The notes: generated by a model not told the origin, from the sequence alone. 64,000 nucleotides of DNA from Maritimibacter sp. HL-12 (GCF_900177545.1 NZ_FXBQ01000001.1:1978122-2042121); one strand, 5' to 3'. Counted from the first letter of the stretch, positions 39,619 to 49,648 are shown. Numbers and translations: made by a program.

Positions 39619-40181
39619 TGCTCGACGCTGCGACCTATACCCCGCGCCTGAAGACGCTCTTCAAGGAGCAGATCCGCCCCGCGCTCAAGGAAGAGTTCGG
39701 CTACAAGAACGACATGCAGATCCCGCGCCTCGAAAAGATCGTGCTGAACATCGGCTGCGGCACCGAGGCTGTGAAGGACACCAAGAAAGCCAAGTCGGCG
39801 CAGGAAGATCTGACCAAGATCGCCGGCCAGTTGGCCGTTGTGACCAAGGCCAAGAAGTCGATCGCCGGCTTTCGCGTTCGTGAGGGCATGCCGCTCGGTG
39901 CCAAGGTCACGCTCCGCGGTGACCGGATGTATGAATTCCTCGATCGCCTGATCACCATCGCGATGCCGCGTATTCGCGACTTCCGCGGCATTCCGGGCAA
40001 TTCCTTCGATGGCCGTGGCAACTACGCCATGGGCATGAAGGAACACATCGTCTTCCCCGAAATCGACTTCGACAAGGTCGACGAGGTCTGGGGCCTGGAC
40101 ATCGTGATCGCCACCAACGCGAAGACCGACGCGGAAGCCAAGGCGCTGTTGAAGCTCTTCAACATGCCCTTCAACAGCTGA
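39618..40181 (+). CDS. rplE: 50S ribosomal protein L5
   Basis: This 187-residue protein contacts 5S rRNA and P-site tRNA. It contains [17 protein letters not shown], and the conserved [19 protein letters not shown] and [17 protein letters not shown] segments. It starts inside the rplX stop. Confidence 0.99.
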   Translation: MLDAATYTPRLKTLFKEQIRPALKEEFGYKNDMQIPRLEKIVLNIGCGTEAVKDTKKAKSAQEDLTKIAGQLAVVTKAKKSIAGFRVREGMPLGAKVTLRGDRMYEFLDRLITIAMPRIRDFRGIPGNSFDGRGNYAMGMKEHIVFPEIDFDKVDEVWGLDIVIATNAKTDAEAKALLKLFNMPFNS

Positions 40182-40202
40182 TTGGCCGGAGGAATTTGAT
40201 AG

Positions 40203-40508
40203 ATGGCTAAGAAATCCATGATCGCTCGCGAGGCCAAGCGTCAGAAACTGGTGGATCAGTATGCCACCCGGCGCGCTGCCCTCAAGGAAATCATCAACGA
40301 CCAGGATCGCCCGATGGAGGAGCGCTTCCGCGCCTCTCTGAAACTGGCGAAACTGCCGCGCAACTCGTCGGCCACGCGGCTGCACAACCGGTGCCAGCTC
40401 ACCGGCCGTCCGCACGCCTACTACCGCAAACTCAAGGTCAGCCGGATCGCGCTGCGCGAGCTTGGCTCGCACGGTCAGATCCCGGGCCTCGTGAAGTCGA
40501 GCTGGTAA
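40203..40508 (+). CDS. rpsN: 30S ribosomal protein S14
   Basis: This 101-residue S14 is the long, zinc-independent (C-) form: the C-terminal region [21 protein letters not shown] has a single cysteine instead of the CxxC...CxxC finger. It follows rplE by 21 bases. Confidence 0.98.
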   Translation: MAKKSMIAREAKRQKLVDQYATRRAALKEIINDQDRPMEERFRASLKLAKLPRNSSATRLHNRCQLTGRPHAYYRKLKVSRIALRELGSHGQIPGLVKSSW

Positions 40509-40518
40509 GGAGAGAAAG

Positions 40519-40911
40519 ATGAACGATCCTATCGGCGATATGCTCACCCGCATCCGCAACGCCCAGATGCGCGGCAAGTCCAACGTCTCCACGCCGGCCT
40601 CCAAGCTGCGCGCCTGGGTGCTCGACGTGCTGGCGGACGAAGGCTACATCCGCGGTTACGAAAGCGGCACCGATGCCAACGGCCACCCGACGCTGGAAAT
40701 CGCGCTCAAGTATTACGACGGCACCCCGGTGATCCGCGAAGTCAAGCGCGTCTCCAAGCCGGGCCGTCGTGTCTACATGGGCTCCAAGGAGATCCCGCAG
40801 GTCCGTCAGGGCCTCGGCGTCTCGATCGTCTCCACGCCGAAAGGCGTGATGTCGGATGCCAACGCACGCGCGGCCAATGTTGGCGGCGAAGTGCTCTGCA
40901 CCGTATTCTAA
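40519..40911 (+). CDS. rpsH: 30S ribosomal protein S8
   Basis: S8 organises the 30S platform and represses the spc operon in E. coli. The 130-residue protein starts [16 protein letters not shown] and has [33 protein letters not shown] in two parts near its end. Confidence 0.98.
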   Translation: MNDPIGDMLTRIRNAQMRGKSNVSTPASKLRAWVLDVLADEGYIRGYESGTDANGHPTLEIALKYYDGTPVIREVKRVSKPGRRVYMGSKEIPQVRQGLGVSIVSTPKGVMSDANARAANVGGEVLCTVF

Positions 40912-40921
40912 GGAGGGCCAG

Positions 40922-41455
40922 ATGTCTCGTATTGGGAAAAAACCGGTCGATCTGCCCTCGGGCGTGAGCGCGACCGTTTCGGGCCAGACCATCGAGGTCA
41001 AGGGCCCGAAAGGCACCCGCAGCTTCACCGCGACCGACGATGTCACCATCGCGGTGGAGGAGAGCGCGGTCAACGTGACCCCGCGCGGCAGTTCGAAGCG
41101 CGCGCGCCAGCAGTGGGGCATGAGCCGCACGATGGTGCAGAACCTCGTCACCGGCGTGTCAGAAGGCTTCAAGAAAGAGCTGGAAATCACCGGCGTCGGC
41201 TATCGTGCCCAGATCCAGGGCAACGTGCTCAAGCTGAACCTCGGCTACAGTCACGAAGTCAATTTTGAAACCCCCGAAGGCGTGACGATCACCTCGCCGA
41301 AGAACACCGAGATCGTCGTCGAGGGGATCGACCAGCAGCTCGTCGGCCAGGTCGCGGCCAACATCCGCGAATGGCGCGCGCCGGAACCCTACAAGGGCAA
41401 GGGCATCCGCTACAAGGGCGAGTATATCTTCCGCAAGGAAGGCAAGAAGAAGTAA
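40922..41455 (+). CDS. rplF: 50S ribosomal protein L6
   Basis: This 177-residue protein near the sarcin-ricin loop starts [15 protein letters not shown] (ATG 40922, AGGAGG upstream). Its C-terminal signature [23 protein letters not shown] is split across codons 155-177. An upstream in-frame ATG inside rpsH is not used. Confidence 0.99.
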   Translation: MSRIGKKPVDLPSGVSATVSGQTIEVKGPKGTRSFTATDDVTIAVEESAVNVTPRGSSKRARQQWGMSRTMVQNLVTGVSEGFKKELEITGVGYRAQIQGNVLKLNLGYSHEVNFETPEGVTITSPKNTEIVVEGIDQQLVGQVAANIREWRAPEPYKGKGIRYKGEYIFRKEGKKK

Positions 41456-41466
41456 GGACGCGAAAA

Positions 41467-41826
41467 ATGGCAAACAGCAAACGAGACCTGTTCGTGAAGC
41501 GCCGCCTGCGCGTTCGCAACCGGTTGCGGAAAACCAACTCGGGCAAACTGCGCCTCACCGTGCACCGCTCGAACAAGAACATCTCCGCCCAGCTCATCGA
41601 CGATGTGAACGGCGTCACCGTCGCCGCCGCTTCGTCGCTCGAGAAAGACCTCGGCATGACCGGCAAGAACAACGTGGAAGCCGCCGCCAAGGTCGGTGCC
41701 GCGCTGGCCGAGCGGGCGAAGAAGGCCAAGGTGGAGGAATGCTACTTCGACCGTGGCGGCTTTCTGTTCCACGGCAAGGTCAAGGCGCTCGCCGACGCCG
41801 CCCGCGAGGGTGGGCTGAAGTTCTGA
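41467..41826 (+). CDS. rplR: 50S ribosomal protein L18
   Basis: L18 binds 5S rRNA. The 119-residue protein starts [20 protein letters not shown] at ATG 41467 and ends [19 protein letters not shown], typical of L18. A 139-base gap rich in GC hairpins separates it from rpsE. Confidence 0.98.
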   Translation: MANSKRDLFVKRRLRVRNRLRKTNSGKLRLTVHRSNKNISAQLIDDVNGVTVAAASSLEKDLGMTGKNNVEAAAKVGAALAERAKKAKVEECYFDRGGFLFHGKVKALADAAREGGLKF

Positions 41827-41965
41827 GCAAGGCCCGCGCCCCGGCGGGGCGCGGCGCACACGAACCGAGGGGGGCGCCTGCCGCCCTCCCGATGACCCGG
41901 GAGCAAAGCCTCACCTGGGTTGGCAACAATCGGTGCGATGCGCACCACGACGAAAGGAATGCCTG

Positions 41966-42535
41966 ATGGCAGAACGTGAAAACCGCCGCGGCCCGCGCCG
42001 CGACCGTGACGAAACCCCCGAGTTCGCCGATCGCCTCGTCGCGATCAACCGGGTCTCGAAAACCGTGAAGGGCGGCAAGCGCTTCGGCTTTGCAGCGCTC
42101 GTCGTCGTGGGCGATCAGAAGGGTCGTGTCGGCTTCGGCAAGGGCAAGGCGAAAGAGGTGCCCGAGGCGATCCGCAAGGCCACCGAGAGCGCCAAGCGCG
42201 CGATGATCCGCATTCCGCTCAAGGAAGGCCGCACCCTGCACCACGATATCGAGGGCCGCCACGGTGCCGGCCGCGTCGTGCTGCGCACCGCCCCGGAAGG
42301 CACCGGCATTATCGCCGGTGGCCCGATGCGCGCGGTGTTCGAGATGCTCGGCATCAAGGACGTGGTGTCGAAGTCGATCGGTTCGCAGAACCCCTACAAC
42401 ATGATCCGCGCCACGCTCGACGGCCTCAAGAAGGAAGCCAGCCCCCGCTCCGTGGCCCAGCGCCGCGGCAAGAAGGTGGCCGACATTCTTGGCCACAAGG
42501 ACGCGGCCCCCGAGGCCGAAACGGCCGAGGCCTGA
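41966..42535 (+). CDS. rpsE: 30S ribosomal protein S5
   Basis: This 189-residue protein has a double-stranded RNA-binding fold: [20 protein letters not shown], the loop [18 protein letters not shown], and [23 protein letters not shown] 41966 has AAAGGA upstream; an in-frame ATG at 41933 is not used. S5 contributes to decoding accuracy. Confidence 0.98.
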   Translation: MAERENRRGPRRDRDETPEFADRLVAINRVSKTVKGGKRFGFAALVVVGDQKGRVGFGKGKAKEVPEAIRKATESAKRAMIRIPLKEGRTLHHDIEGRHGAGRVVLRTAPEGTGIIAGGPMRAVFEMLGIKDVVSKSIGSQNPYNMIRATLDGLKKEASPRSVAQRRGKKVADILGHKDAAPEAETAEA

Positions 42536-42546
42536 GGAGAAAGACC

Positions 42547-42735
42547 ATGGCGAAAACCATCGTTGTCAAACAGATCGGCTCCCCGATCCGCCGCCCCGCC
42601 ATCCAGCGTGCCACGCTGAAGGGCCTTGGGCTGAACAAGATGCACCGCACCCGCGAGCTCGAAGACACCCCCGCCATCCGCGGCATGGTGGCCAAGATCT
42701 CGCACCTCGTGGAAATCATCGAAGAGCGCGGCTGA
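42547..42735 (+). CDS. rpmD: 50S ribosomal protein L30
   Basis: This 62-residue protein starts [20 protein letters not shown] and has [24 protein letters not shown], the L30 fold signature. It is the last gene of the third segment; the GC-rich terminator at 42806-42834 follows. Confidence 0.97.
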   Translation: MAKTIVVKQIGSPIRRPAIQRATLKGLGLNKMHRTRELEDTPAIRGMVAKISHLVEIIEERG

Positions 42736-42740
42736 ACGGA

Positions 42741-42785
42741 TGCCGGGCTGAACCCCGGCCTGCGTAGGGCGGGGTGAACCCCGCC
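42741..42785 (+). repeat. Dispersed GC hairpin repeats after rpmD
   Basis: TGCCGGG-CT-GAACCCCGGCC (42741-42760) is followed by GTAGGGCGGGG-TGAA-CCCCGCC (42764-42785). The second shares the 18-base core at 29365-29382, and the first resembles 32657-32676. They look like copies of a small dispersed palindromic element. Confidence 0.5.
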
Positions 42786-42805
42786 ACCCCGCGAGAGAAT
42801 TGGAG

Positions 42806-42834
42806 CGCCCCGGTCAGGACTGGCCGGGGCGTTT
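42806..42834 (+). terminator. Intrinsic terminator after rpmD
   Basis: CGCCCCGG (42806-42813) with CCGGGGCG (42824-42831) and a TTT run. The reverse-strand DUF998 stop codon lies inside it. Confidence 0.7.
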
Positions 42835-43455
42835 CTGCACTTCAAGGGGGGCTGACCTGGCAGATGTTCTCTTCCAGCCGGCAACGGCCAGTGCGAACAG
42901 CCAGAGGTGATAGCCTGTCTGGGTCACGATCTCGAACAGCCCGACGAGAGGAACGCTTGCCGCCGCGGCGGCTCCCGCCCCGATCCCGCCTGCCAGCATC
43001 AGTCCAAGGCCGCCGATGCCGGCGCGGCGCTCGAACCGGCTGGGCGCGCGCCGCGCAGACAAGATGATCGCGGCGATCAGCAACACTGCCGACGCGCCAA
43101 CCAGAACGATGTGCCCAAGTCCGATGCCTGATAACGGGGCGCCGGGCGGGTCCATTGGAAAGGCCAAGGCAATCACCGCCATGATCAGGCCGGTCGCGAC
43201 GATCAGGGCCGCCACACGGCGCCCGAGACCGGCAGGGTCGCGCCAGAGACCGACCCCCATGAGCGCATAGAGCAGCCCGGTCGCGGTCCAGCCGCCGACG
43301 ACCCAGGCCAGCCCTGCGCTGCCCGGCGCGCCGAGCAGGCTGACGGGATCGGACAGATGCGCATGGTCGGGTTGCAGTCTTCCGCCGATCAGCACGGTGA
43401 ACAGGTAGACGAAAGGGGCAAGAATGCCCGCGGTGTAAAGGTGCCTGATCGACAT
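42814..43455 (-). CDS. DUF998 family membrane protein
   Basis: This 213-residue integral membrane protein has about six hydrophobic helices. The region LIGGRLQPDHAHLSDPVSLLGAPGSAGLAWV (split here) is characteristic of DUF998. The start is ATG 43455 with GGAGG upstream; an in-frame ATG at 43467 lies in a palindrome. The function is not known. It is inserted between rpmD and rplO on the reverse strand with a MAPEG gene. Confidence 0.75.
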   Translation of the reverse strand: MSIRHLYTAGILAPFVYLFTVLIGGRLQPDHAHLSDPVSLLGAPGSAGLAWVVGGWTATGLLYALMGVGLWRDPAGLGRRVAALIVATGLIMAVIALAFPMDPPGAPLSGIGLGHIVLVGASAVLLIAAIILSARRAPSRFERRAGIGGLGLMLAGGIGAGAAAAASVPLVGLFEIVTQTGYHLWLFALAVAGWKRTSARSAPLEVQKRPGQS

Positions 43456-43464
43456 CAATGCCTC

Positions 43465-43480
43465 CATACTTGCGAGTATG
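43465..43480 (-). promoter_or_regulatory. Palindromic operator-like site at the DUF998 gene start
   Basis: CATACTTGCGAGTATG is a 16-base inverted repeat (CATACT/AGTATG arms, 14 of 16 bases matching). It lies only 10 bases before the preferred ATG at 43455 and covers the earlier in-frame ATG. The placement fits a repressor site over the RNA start. Confidence 0.4.
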
Positions 43481-43646
43481 AGGCCGGGCGCGTCACGTCG
43501 CGTTGATCGGTGTCAAGCACCCGCTGTGAAGCCGGCGGGCCGGACCGAGCGTGCACAGATCGAAACCGAAAATCCATGCGCCTCTTGTGACCCGCCCCGA
43601 TTGGGTAAGACCCCAAGCAAGCCGACGCTGCGCCTTCATCCGCACC

Positions 43647-44111
43647 CTACCCCACCACCGCCCACAACACCCACACCGCCATCACCACCACGATCACCGA
43701 CCCCACCGTGTAGAACGTCGCCCGCACCTCGTGGCTCCGCTTCGTGGCATAGGCCAGTGCGTGCAGCGCGCGGGCCCCAACGAAGCCGAACATCAGCACC
43801 TGCGCCAGCCAGAGCGGCGGGGCGGTCAGCACGAACAGCAGCCCCGCCACCCAGAACGCCGGGATGTTCTCCAGATCGTTGCGGTGCATCCGCCGCGAGC
43901 GATCAACATAGTCGTTCACTTCGAGTTGTTCGGGGGAGGGGGATCGGTTGATCGGGCCGGCTCGCAGGTCTTCGGGGCTGGCGTAACCTGCGTTCACTTT
44001 CATCATGCGATAAACCGTCATCCAGCCTTGCCCCATCACCTTGAGCACCCCGAGCGCGGCGGCGATCGCGTAGGTGACGAAAACCGGGTTTTGCAGGTTC
44101 AGCAGGTCCAT
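43647..44111 (-). CDS. MAPEG family membrane protein
   Basis: This 154-residue protein has four hydrophobic helices and the loop RSRRMHRNDLENIPAFWVAGLLF (in two parts), the glutathione-binding signature of MAPEG proteins (microsomal glutathione transferase-like). Bacterial members may conjugate glutathione or reduce lipid hydroperoxides; activity here is unproven. It starts at ATG 44111 and lies upstream of rplO in the opposite direction. Confidence 0.85.
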   Translation of the reverse strand: MDLLNLQNPVFVTYAIAAALGVLKVMGQGWMTVYRMMKVNAGYASPEDLRAGPINRSPSPEQLEVNDYVDRSRRMHRNDLENIPAFWVAGLLFVLTAPPLWLAQVLMFGFVGARALHALAYATKRSHEVRATFYTVGSVIVVVMAVWVLWAVVG

Positions 44112-44183
44112 CGGCACACTCCCCTTGGCAGATGGACCAAAATCGTGGGGCCGAGACCCCCGGCTGTCAACCTTGCGCCCCTC

Positions 44184-44212
44184 TTGATCCCACCTGCGCG
44201 AGCGTCTATACG
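44184..44212 (+). promoter_or_regulatory. Candidate promoter of the rplO-secY-adk segment
   Basis: TTGATC (44184-44189), 17 bases, TATACG (44207-44212), the same -10 as the rpsL promoter candidate. rplO is cut off from rpmD by a terminator and two reverse-strand genes, so a promoter is required about here. Confidence 0.65.
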
Positions 44213-44307
44213 CCCCCGGTGGACCGCAAAGGGTCCGACTCGACCAACCAAGAAACGCCGCGTTTGCCCATTCGCTTCGGGGGCATTTCCGGCAAAGGAG
44301 AAGCGAC

Positions 44308-44778
44308 ATGAAACTCAACGAACTGCGCGACAATCCCGGCGCAACCAAAAAAGCCAAGCGCATCGGCCGTGGCCCCGGCTCTGGCAAGGGCAAGACCGCC
44401 GGGCGCGGCATCAAGGGCCAGAAATCCCGTTCGGGTGTGGCCATCGCCGGCTACGAGGGCGGCCAGATGCCGCTCTACATGCGCCTGCCCAAGCGTGGCT
44501 TCAACAAGCCCAACCGCAAGAAGTTCGCCGTGGTGAACCTCGGGCTGATCCAGAAATTCATCGACGCCGGCAAGCTCGACGCCAAGGGCGAGATCACCGA
44601 AGACGTCCTGCTGGAAACCGGCATCATCCGCCGCAAGCTCGACGGTGTGCGCGTGCTTGCCAAGGGCGACGTCACCGCCAAGCTCAAGCTCAGCGTCACC
44701 GGTGCCTCCAAATCGGCCATCGAGGCCGTGGAAAAGGCGGGCGGTTCGCTCACCGTGGCGACCCCGGCGGCCGAGTAA
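44308..44778 (+). CDS. rplO: 50S ribosomal protein L15
   Basis: This 156-residue protein starts [22 protein letters not shown] and carries the Gly/Lys-rich [21 protein letters not shown] and [18 protein letters not shown]-type (here [17 protein letters not shown]) core. It is the first gene of the final segment, 102 bases before secY. Confidence 0.98.
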   Translation: MKLNELRDNPGATKKAKRIGRGPGSGKGKTAGRGIKGQKSRSGVAIAGYEGGQMPLYMRLPKRGFNKPNRKKFAVVNLGLIQKFIDAGKLDAKGEITEDVLLETGIIRRKLDGVRVLAKGDVTAKLKLSVTGASKSAIEAVEKAGGSLTVATPAAE

Positions 44779-44880
44779 GCGCTTGTGGGGGGCGGTTTTG
44801 CCCCTTACATGAGCAGATGATTTCCAGCGCCGCCGGGTCGGGGATCGACCTCGGCGGCGCTTGCACGAACAGGGGGCCTC

Positions 44881-46248
44881 ATGGCATCTGCAGCGGAACA
44901 AATGGCGTCGAACATCTCCTGGGGCGCCCTTGGCAAAGCCACCGAGTTGCGCCAGCGCATCTTCTTCACCATCGGCCTGCTCATCATCTACCGGATCGGC
45001 ACCTATATCCCGGTGCCGGGGATCGACGCCTCGGCACTGCGCGATTTCATGGAGCAGGCGCAAGCGGGCATCGGCGGCATCCTGTCGATGTTCACCGGCG
45101 GCGCGCTCGGGCGGATGGGCGTCTTCGCGCTCGGCATCATGCCCTATATCTCGGCCTCGATCATCGTCCAGCTCGTCGCCACGATGTATGAGCCGTGGAA
45201 GCAGATGCGCAAGGAAGGCGAGCAGGGCCGCCGCAAGATCAACCAGTATACCCGCTACGGCACCGTGGTGCTTGCCACCGGGCAGGCCTTCGCGCTCGCC
45301 AATTCGCTGCAGGCGGGCGATCTGGCCACCAACCCCGGCATGTTTTTCGTCGCCTCCGCCGTGATCACGCTGGTCGGCGGCACGATGTTCCTGATGTGGC
45401 TCGGCGAGCAGATCACCGCGCGCGGCATCGGCAACGGCATCTCGCTGATCATCTTCGTGGGCATCGTTGCGGAAATCCCGTCGGCCGCCGCCCAGTTCCT
45501 CAGCCAGGGCCGCTCCGGCGCGATCAGCCCGGTGGTGATCGTCGCGGTGCTGGTGATGCTGGTGGCGGTGATCGGTTTCGTGGTGTTCATGGAGCGCGCG
45601 CTGCGCAAGATCCACATCCAGTATCCGCGCCGCCAGGTCGGGATGAAGGTTTACGACGGCGGCTCCTCGCACCTGCCGATCAAGGTCAACCCCGCGGGCG
45701 TGATCCCGGCGATCTTCGCCTCTGCCCTCCTGCTGCTGCCGACCACGATCTCCACCTTCAACACCGGCCAGCAGGGCCCGGTGATGTCGACGGTGATGGC
45801 CTATTTCGGCCCCGGCCAGCCGCTCTACCTTCTGTTCTACGCCGGCATGATCATCTTCTTCACCTTCTTCTACGCCCGCGAAGTGAGCTTCAAGGTCGAT
45901 GAGGTCGCCGACAACCTGAAAAACCAGAACGGTTTCGTGCCCGGCATCCGCCCCGGCAAGAAAACCGCGGAATACCTCGATTACGTGCTCGTGCGGGTCC
46001 TTACGCTCGGCTCGATCTACCTCGCCGCGGTCTGCCTGATGCCGGAAGTGGTGCGGTCGCAATGGTCGATCCCGTTCTACTTCGGCGGCACCTCGGTGCT
46101 GATCGTCGTTTCGGTGGCGATGGACACGATGAACCAGGTTCAATCGCACCTGCTGGCCTACCAGTATGAAGGCCTGATCGAGAAATCGCAGCTGCGCGGC
46201 AAGCGCGGCAAGACCAAGACCACAAAGAAGGGGCCCGCCCGCCGATGA
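44881..46248 (+). CDS. secY: Preprotein translocase subunit SecY
   Basis: The 455-residue channel protein has ten transmembrane helices, starting with [22 protein letters not shown] and IPVPGID, and the conserved loops KWTKMRKEGE-type (here [20 protein letters not shown]) and [15 protein letters not shown]. It pairs with SecE (10217). Its stop overlaps adk by 4 bases, so adk translation depends on secY. Confidence 0.98.
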   Translation: MASAAEQMASNISWGALGKATELRQRIFFTIGLLIIYRIGTYIPVPGIDASALRDFMEQAQAGIGGILSMFTGGALGRMGVFALGIMPYISASIIVQLVATMYEPWKQMRKEGEQGRRKINQYTRYGTVVLATGQAFALANSLQAGDLATNPGMFFVASAVITLVGGTMFLMWLGEQITARGIGNGISLIIFVGIVAEIPSAAAQFLSQGRSGAISPVVIVAVLVMLVAVIGFVVFMERALRKIHIQYPRRQVGMKVYDGGSSHLPIKVNPAGVIPAIFASALLLLPTTISTFNTGQQGPVMSTVMAYFGPGQPLYLLFYAGMIIFFTFFYAREVSFKVDEVADNLKNQNGFVPGIRPGKKTAEYLDYVLVRVLTLGSIYLAAVCLMPEVVRSQWSIPFYFGGTSVLIVVSVAMDTMNQVQSHLLAYQYEGLIEKSQLRGKRGKTKTTKKGPARR

Positions 46249-46886
46249 ACATCATTCTCCTGGGACCGCCCGGCGCGGGCAAGGGCACGCAAGCCCGCAA
46301 ACTTGAAAACGAGCGCGGCATGATCCAGCTCTCCACTGGCGACATGCTGCGCGAAGCGCGTTCCTCGGGCACCGAGATGGGCAACAAGGTTGCCGCGATC
46401 ATGGACGCGGGCCAACTCGTGACCGACGAGATCGTGATCGGGCTGATCGAGGAAAAGCTCGAAGGCGATCACGGCGGCGGCTTCATCTTCGACGGCTTCC
46501 CGCGCACGCTCGCCCAGGCCGACGCGCTCGGCGCGCTGCTCGAGCGCCACAACACCCGGCTCGACGCGGTGATCGAGATGCAGGTTGACGACGAAGCCCT
46601 GGTGCAGCGGATCACCGCGCGGTCAACCTGCGCCTCCTGTGGCGAGGTCTACAACGATATCACCAAGCCGATCCCGGCCGACGGCAAGTGCGCCAATTGC
46701 GGTGGCACCGAGTTCAAGCGTCGGGCCGACGACAACGAGGAGAGCCTTCGCACCCGGCTCATGGAATACTACAAGAAAACCTCGCCGCTGATCGGCTACT
46801 ACTACGCCAAGGGCGATCTCAGGCCGGTCAACGGGCTCGGCGAGATCGACGAAGTGGCGGCCGGAATCGCCGCCGTGCTGGGCTGA
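46245..46886 (+). CDS. adk: Adenylate kinase (zinc-type LID)
   Basis: This 213-residue enzyme interconverts ATP, AMP and ADP. The P-loop is [10 protein letters not shown] (residues 7-16). The LID carries two CxxC pairs (CASC and CANC), the zinc-binding form common in Gram-positives and some proteobacteria. The secY-adk overlap is ATGA. The gap to rpsM is 230 bases. Confidence 0.98.
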   Translation: MNIILLGPPGAGKGTQARKLENERGMIQLSTGDMLREARSSGTEMGNKVAAIMDAGQLVTDEIVIGLIEEKLEGDHGGGFIFDGFPRTLAQADALGALLERHNTRLDAVIEMQVDDEALVQRITARSTCASCGEVYNDITKPIPADGKCANCGGTEFKRRADDNEESLRTRLMEYYKKTSPLIGYYYAKGDLRPVNGLGEIDEVAAGIAAVLG

Positions 46887-46995
46887 AAAGGGGGCGCGGT
46901 GCCAGCCTTGGCACCGGTGCCCCGCTGGCCCTTGACGCCAACGCCAATCCCTACTAAAGCACCCCATCCCGCAAGGGAATCGGCGCTGCAAGGGG

Positions 46996-47026
46996 TTGCG
47001 CACTCCGAACCACGCCAGACCATAAT
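46996..47026 (+). promoter_or_regulatory. Candidate promoter of the rpsM-rpsK segment
   Basis: TTGCGC (46996-47001) and CATAAT (47021-47026) with a 19-base spacer lie in the adk-rpsM gap. The spacer is long and this is only a suggestion; the gene could also be transcribed from upstream. Confidence 0.35.
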
Positions 47027-47116
47027 TCAGCTGCGGCCCGCAGGGATGACCCCGGCGGGCTTACGTTGTGAAAAAAGGACCTGGGGCTACGGGTCCGCAA
47101 CGAAAGGAAGACAGAC

Positions 47117-47485
47117 TTGGCACGTATTGCCGGCGTGAACATCCCGACGCACAAGCGCGTCCCGATCGCCCTCACCTACATCACCGGAATCGGTCACAGC
47201 ACCGCGAAACAGATCTGCGAAGCCGTGAACATCGACACCGCCCGCCGCGTCAACGAGTTGAGCGATGCGGAAGTCCTCGCCATTCGTGAACACATCGACG
47301 CGAATTGCCTCGTGGAAGGCGACCTGCGCCGCGAAGTGCAGATGAACATCAAGCGTCTGATGGACCTTGGTTGCTACCGTGGCCTGCGCCATCGCCGCAA
47401 TCTCCCCGTGCGCGGTCAGCGCACCCACACCAATGCGCGCACGCGCAAAGGTCCGGCGAAAGCAATCGCCGGCAAGAAGAAATAA
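47117..47485 (+). CDS. rpsM: 30S ribosomal protein S13
   Basis: This 122-residue head protein has [24 protein letters not shown] and [28 protein letters not shown] in the C-terminal tail. Translation appears to begin at a TTG (47117) with AAGGAAG 8 bases upstream. The rare start codon may lower its expression or be part of autoregulation. Confidence 0.95.
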   Translation: MARIAGVNIPTHKRVPIALTYITGIGHSTAKQICEAVNIDTARRVNELSDAEVLAIREHIDANCLVEGDLRREVQMNIKRLMDLGCYRGLRHRRNLPVRGQRTHTNARTRKGPAKAIAGKKK

Positions 47486-47500
47486 GGGGAGGCAAGACAG

Positions 47501-47890
47501 ATGGCTCGTGATAAACGCGCACCCAAGCGCAAGGAACGCAAGAACATCGCCGCCGGTGTGGCGCATGTGAACTCCTCGTTCAACAACACCAAGATCCTGA
47601 TCTCCGACGTGCAGGGCAACGCGATTGCCTGGTCGTCGGCGGGCACGATGGGCTTCAAAGGGTCGCGCAAATCGACTCCTTACGCCGCCCAGATGGCCGC
47701 CGAAGACGCTGGCAAGAAGGCGCAGGAACACGGTGTGAAGACCCTCGAGGTCGAGGTTCAGGGCCCGGGTTCGGGCCGGGAATCGGCGCTGCGCGCGCTC
47801 GCCGCGGTGGGGTTCAACATCACCTCGATCCGCGACGTGACCCCGATCGCCCACAACGGCTGCCGCCCGCCGAAACGTCGCCGGGTGTAA
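47501..47890 (+). CDS. rpsK: 30S ribosomal protein S11
   Basis: This 129-residue platform protein starts [20 protein letters not shown] and has [20 protein letters not shown] and [13 protein letters not shown], then [16 protein letters not shown]. rpsD, found here in E. coli, is absent and rpoA follows after 107 bases. Confidence 0.98.
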   Translation: MARDKRAPKRKERKNIAAGVAHVNSSFNNTKILISDVQGNAIAWSSAGTMGFKGSRKSTPYAAQMAAEDAGKKAQEHGVKTLEVEVQGPGSGRESALRALAAVGFNITSIRDVTPIAHNGCRPPKRRRV

Positions 47891-47902
47891 GCAATTCTAT
47901 CG

Positions 47903-47931
47903 CTCGGGCCCGGGGATTCCCGCGGCCCGAG
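47903..47931 (+). promoter_or_regulatory. Hairpin in the rpsK-rpoA spacer
   Basis: CTCGGGCC (47903-47910) pairs with GGCCCGAG (47924-47931) and an inner CGGG/CCCG extends the stem around a small loop with one bulge. A weak T-rich stretch (ATTTTG) follows. It could be an attenuator or a processing site. Confidence 0.45.
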
Positions 47932-47997
47932 TCCGTCATTTTGAACCTCGGGCGTTCTGCCTTTTGGACATGGGGCAGAGCAGGTATGGAGGGACGC

Positions 47998-49014
47998 ATG
48001 ATCCACAAGAACTGGGCTGAACTGATCAAGCCGACGCAACTCGACGTGAAGCCGGGCAACGATCCCGCGCGTCAGGCCACCGTCGTCGCCGAACCGCTGG
48101 AGCGTGGCTTCGGCCTCACTCTCGGCAACGCGCTGCGCCGCGTGCTGATGTCGAGCCTTCAGGGCGCTGCCATCACCTCCGTGCAGATCGACAACGTGCT
48201 GCACGAGTTTTCCTCGGTCGCCGGTGTGCGTGAAGACGTCACCGATATCGTGCTCAACCTCAAGGGCGTGGCGATCCGCATGGAAGTGGAAGGCCCAAAG
48301 CGGCTTTCCGTCTCGGCCAAGGGGCCGATGGTTGTGACCGCGGGCGACATTTCCGAGAGCGCGGGTATCGAGATCCTCAACAAGGATCACGTGATCTGCC
48401 ACCTCGACGAAGGTGCCGACCTGTTCATGGAATTTTCCGTCAACACCGGCAAGGGCTATGTCGCCGCCGACAAGAACCGGCCGGAAGACGCCCCGATCGG
48501 ATTGATCCCGATCGACGCGATTTATTCGCCGGTCAAAAAGGTTTCGTATGAAGTGCAGCCCACTCGAGAGGGCCAGGTGCTGGACTATGACAAGCTGACA
48601 ATGAAAATCGAAACCGACGGTTCGATCAGCCCCGACGATGCCGTGGCCTATGCCGCGCGGATCATCCAGGACCAGCTTTCGATCTTCGTGAACTTCGACG
48701 AGCCGGAATCGGCGGGCCGCGAGGCCGAGGACGACGGGCTGGAATTCAACCCGCTGCTGCTCAAGAAGGTCGACGAACTGGAACTTTCGGTGCGGTCGGC
48801 CAACTGCCTCAAGAACGACAACATCGTCTACATCGGCGACCTGATCCAGAAGACCGAAGCCGAGATGCTCCGCACCCCGAACTTCGGCCGCAAGTCGCTC
48901 AACGAGATCAAGGAAGTGCTCTCGGGCATGGGCCTGCACCTCGGCATGGACGTCGAGGAATGGCCGCCGGAAAACATCGAGGATCTGGCCAAGAAGTTCG
49001 AAGACCAGTTCTGA
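47998..49014 (+). CDS. rpoA: DNA-directed RNA polymerase subunit alpha
   Basis: This 338-residue subunit assembles RNA polymerase. The N-terminal dimerisation domain includes [20 protein letters not shown] (about residues 36-55); the C-terminal domain has [28 protein letters not shown] and the [14 protein letters not shown] helix. ATG 47998 is preceded by GGAGG; the upstream open frame is not homologous. rplQ follows after about 150 bases. Confidence 0.99.
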   Translation: MIHKNWAELIKPTQLDVKPGNDPARQATVVAEPLERGFGLTLGNALRRVLMSSLQGAAITSVQIDNVLHEFSSVAGVREDVTDIVLNLKGVAIRMEVEGPKRLSVSAKGPMVVTAGDISESAGIEILNKDHVICHLDEGADLFMEFSVNTGKGYVAADKNRPEDAPIGLIPIDAIYSPVKKVSYEVQPTREGQVLDYDKLTMKIETDGSISPDDAVAYAARIIQDQLSIFVNFDEPESAGREAEDDGLEFNPLLLKKVDELELSVRSANCLKNDNIVYIGDLIQKTEAEMLRTPNFGRKSLNEIKEVLSGMGLHLGMDVEEWPPENIEDLAKKFEDQF

Positions 49015-49165
49015 GAAACGCGTCGGGCGGCCCAAGCCGACCGACGTTTGCCATACGTTTTGCCGACATCTGGCAGACCGGCAAAAAACCGGGCACTACA
49101 GCCCCAAGGAGAGTCGGTGACACGCATCGCCGGCCAGACAAAGCATAAACGCGAAGGAGAAGAAA

Positions 49166-49594
49166 ATGCGTCACGCGAAAGGCTATCGTCGCCTCAACCG
49201 CACCCATGAGCACCGCAAGGCCCTGTTCGCCAACATGGCCGGTTCGCTCATCGAACACGAACAGATCAAGACCACCCTGCCGAAAGCGAAAGAGCTCAAG
49301 CGCATCGTCGACAAGCTGATCACGCTCGGCAAGCGCGGCGACCTGCACGCCCGTCGCCAGGCCGGGGCTCAGCTCAAGCAGGATGCCTACGTCGCCAAGC
49401 TTTTCGAGGTTCTCGGGCCCCGCTATGCCGAACGCAACGGCGGATATACCCGGGTGCTCAAAGCCGGTTTCCGCTACGGGGACATGGCACCGATGGCGAT
49501 CATCGAACTTGTCGATCGTGACGAGAGCGCCAAGGGCGCGGGCGACAAGGCGCGCGTCGCGGCCGAGGATGCTGCTGGCTACGACGAAGATTGA
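49166..49594 (+). CDS. rplQ: 50S ribosomal protein L17
   Basis: This 142-residue tunnel-exit protein starts [25 protein letters not shown] and contains the conserved [19 protein letters not shown]. It is the last gene of the alpha segment and is followed by an intrinsic terminator. Confidence 0.98.
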   Translation: MRHAKGYRRLNRTHEHRKALFANMAGSLIEHEQIKTTLPKAKELKRIVDKLITLGKRGDLHARRQAGAQLKQDAYVAKLFEVLGPRYAERNGGYTRVLKAGFRYGDMAPMAIIELVDRDESAKGAGDKARVAAEDAAGYDED

Positions 49595-49618
49595 TCTTCA
49601 GAAATTGACGGCTTTAGG

Positions 49619-49648
49619 GGCTCCGCGCTGACTGGCGCGGAGCCTTTC
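49619..49648 (+). terminator. Intrinsic terminator after rplQ
   Basis: A perfect 10-bp stem GGCTCCGCGC (49619-49628) with GCGCGGAGCC (49635-49644), 6-base loop and TTTC. Confidence 0.88.

Noticed and set aside
46887-47116. rpmJ (L36) or an S4-type pseudoknot in the adk-rpsM gap
   Set aside because: No short L36-like peptide was found, and no pseudoknot arms could be assigned; rpsD is not in this operon.
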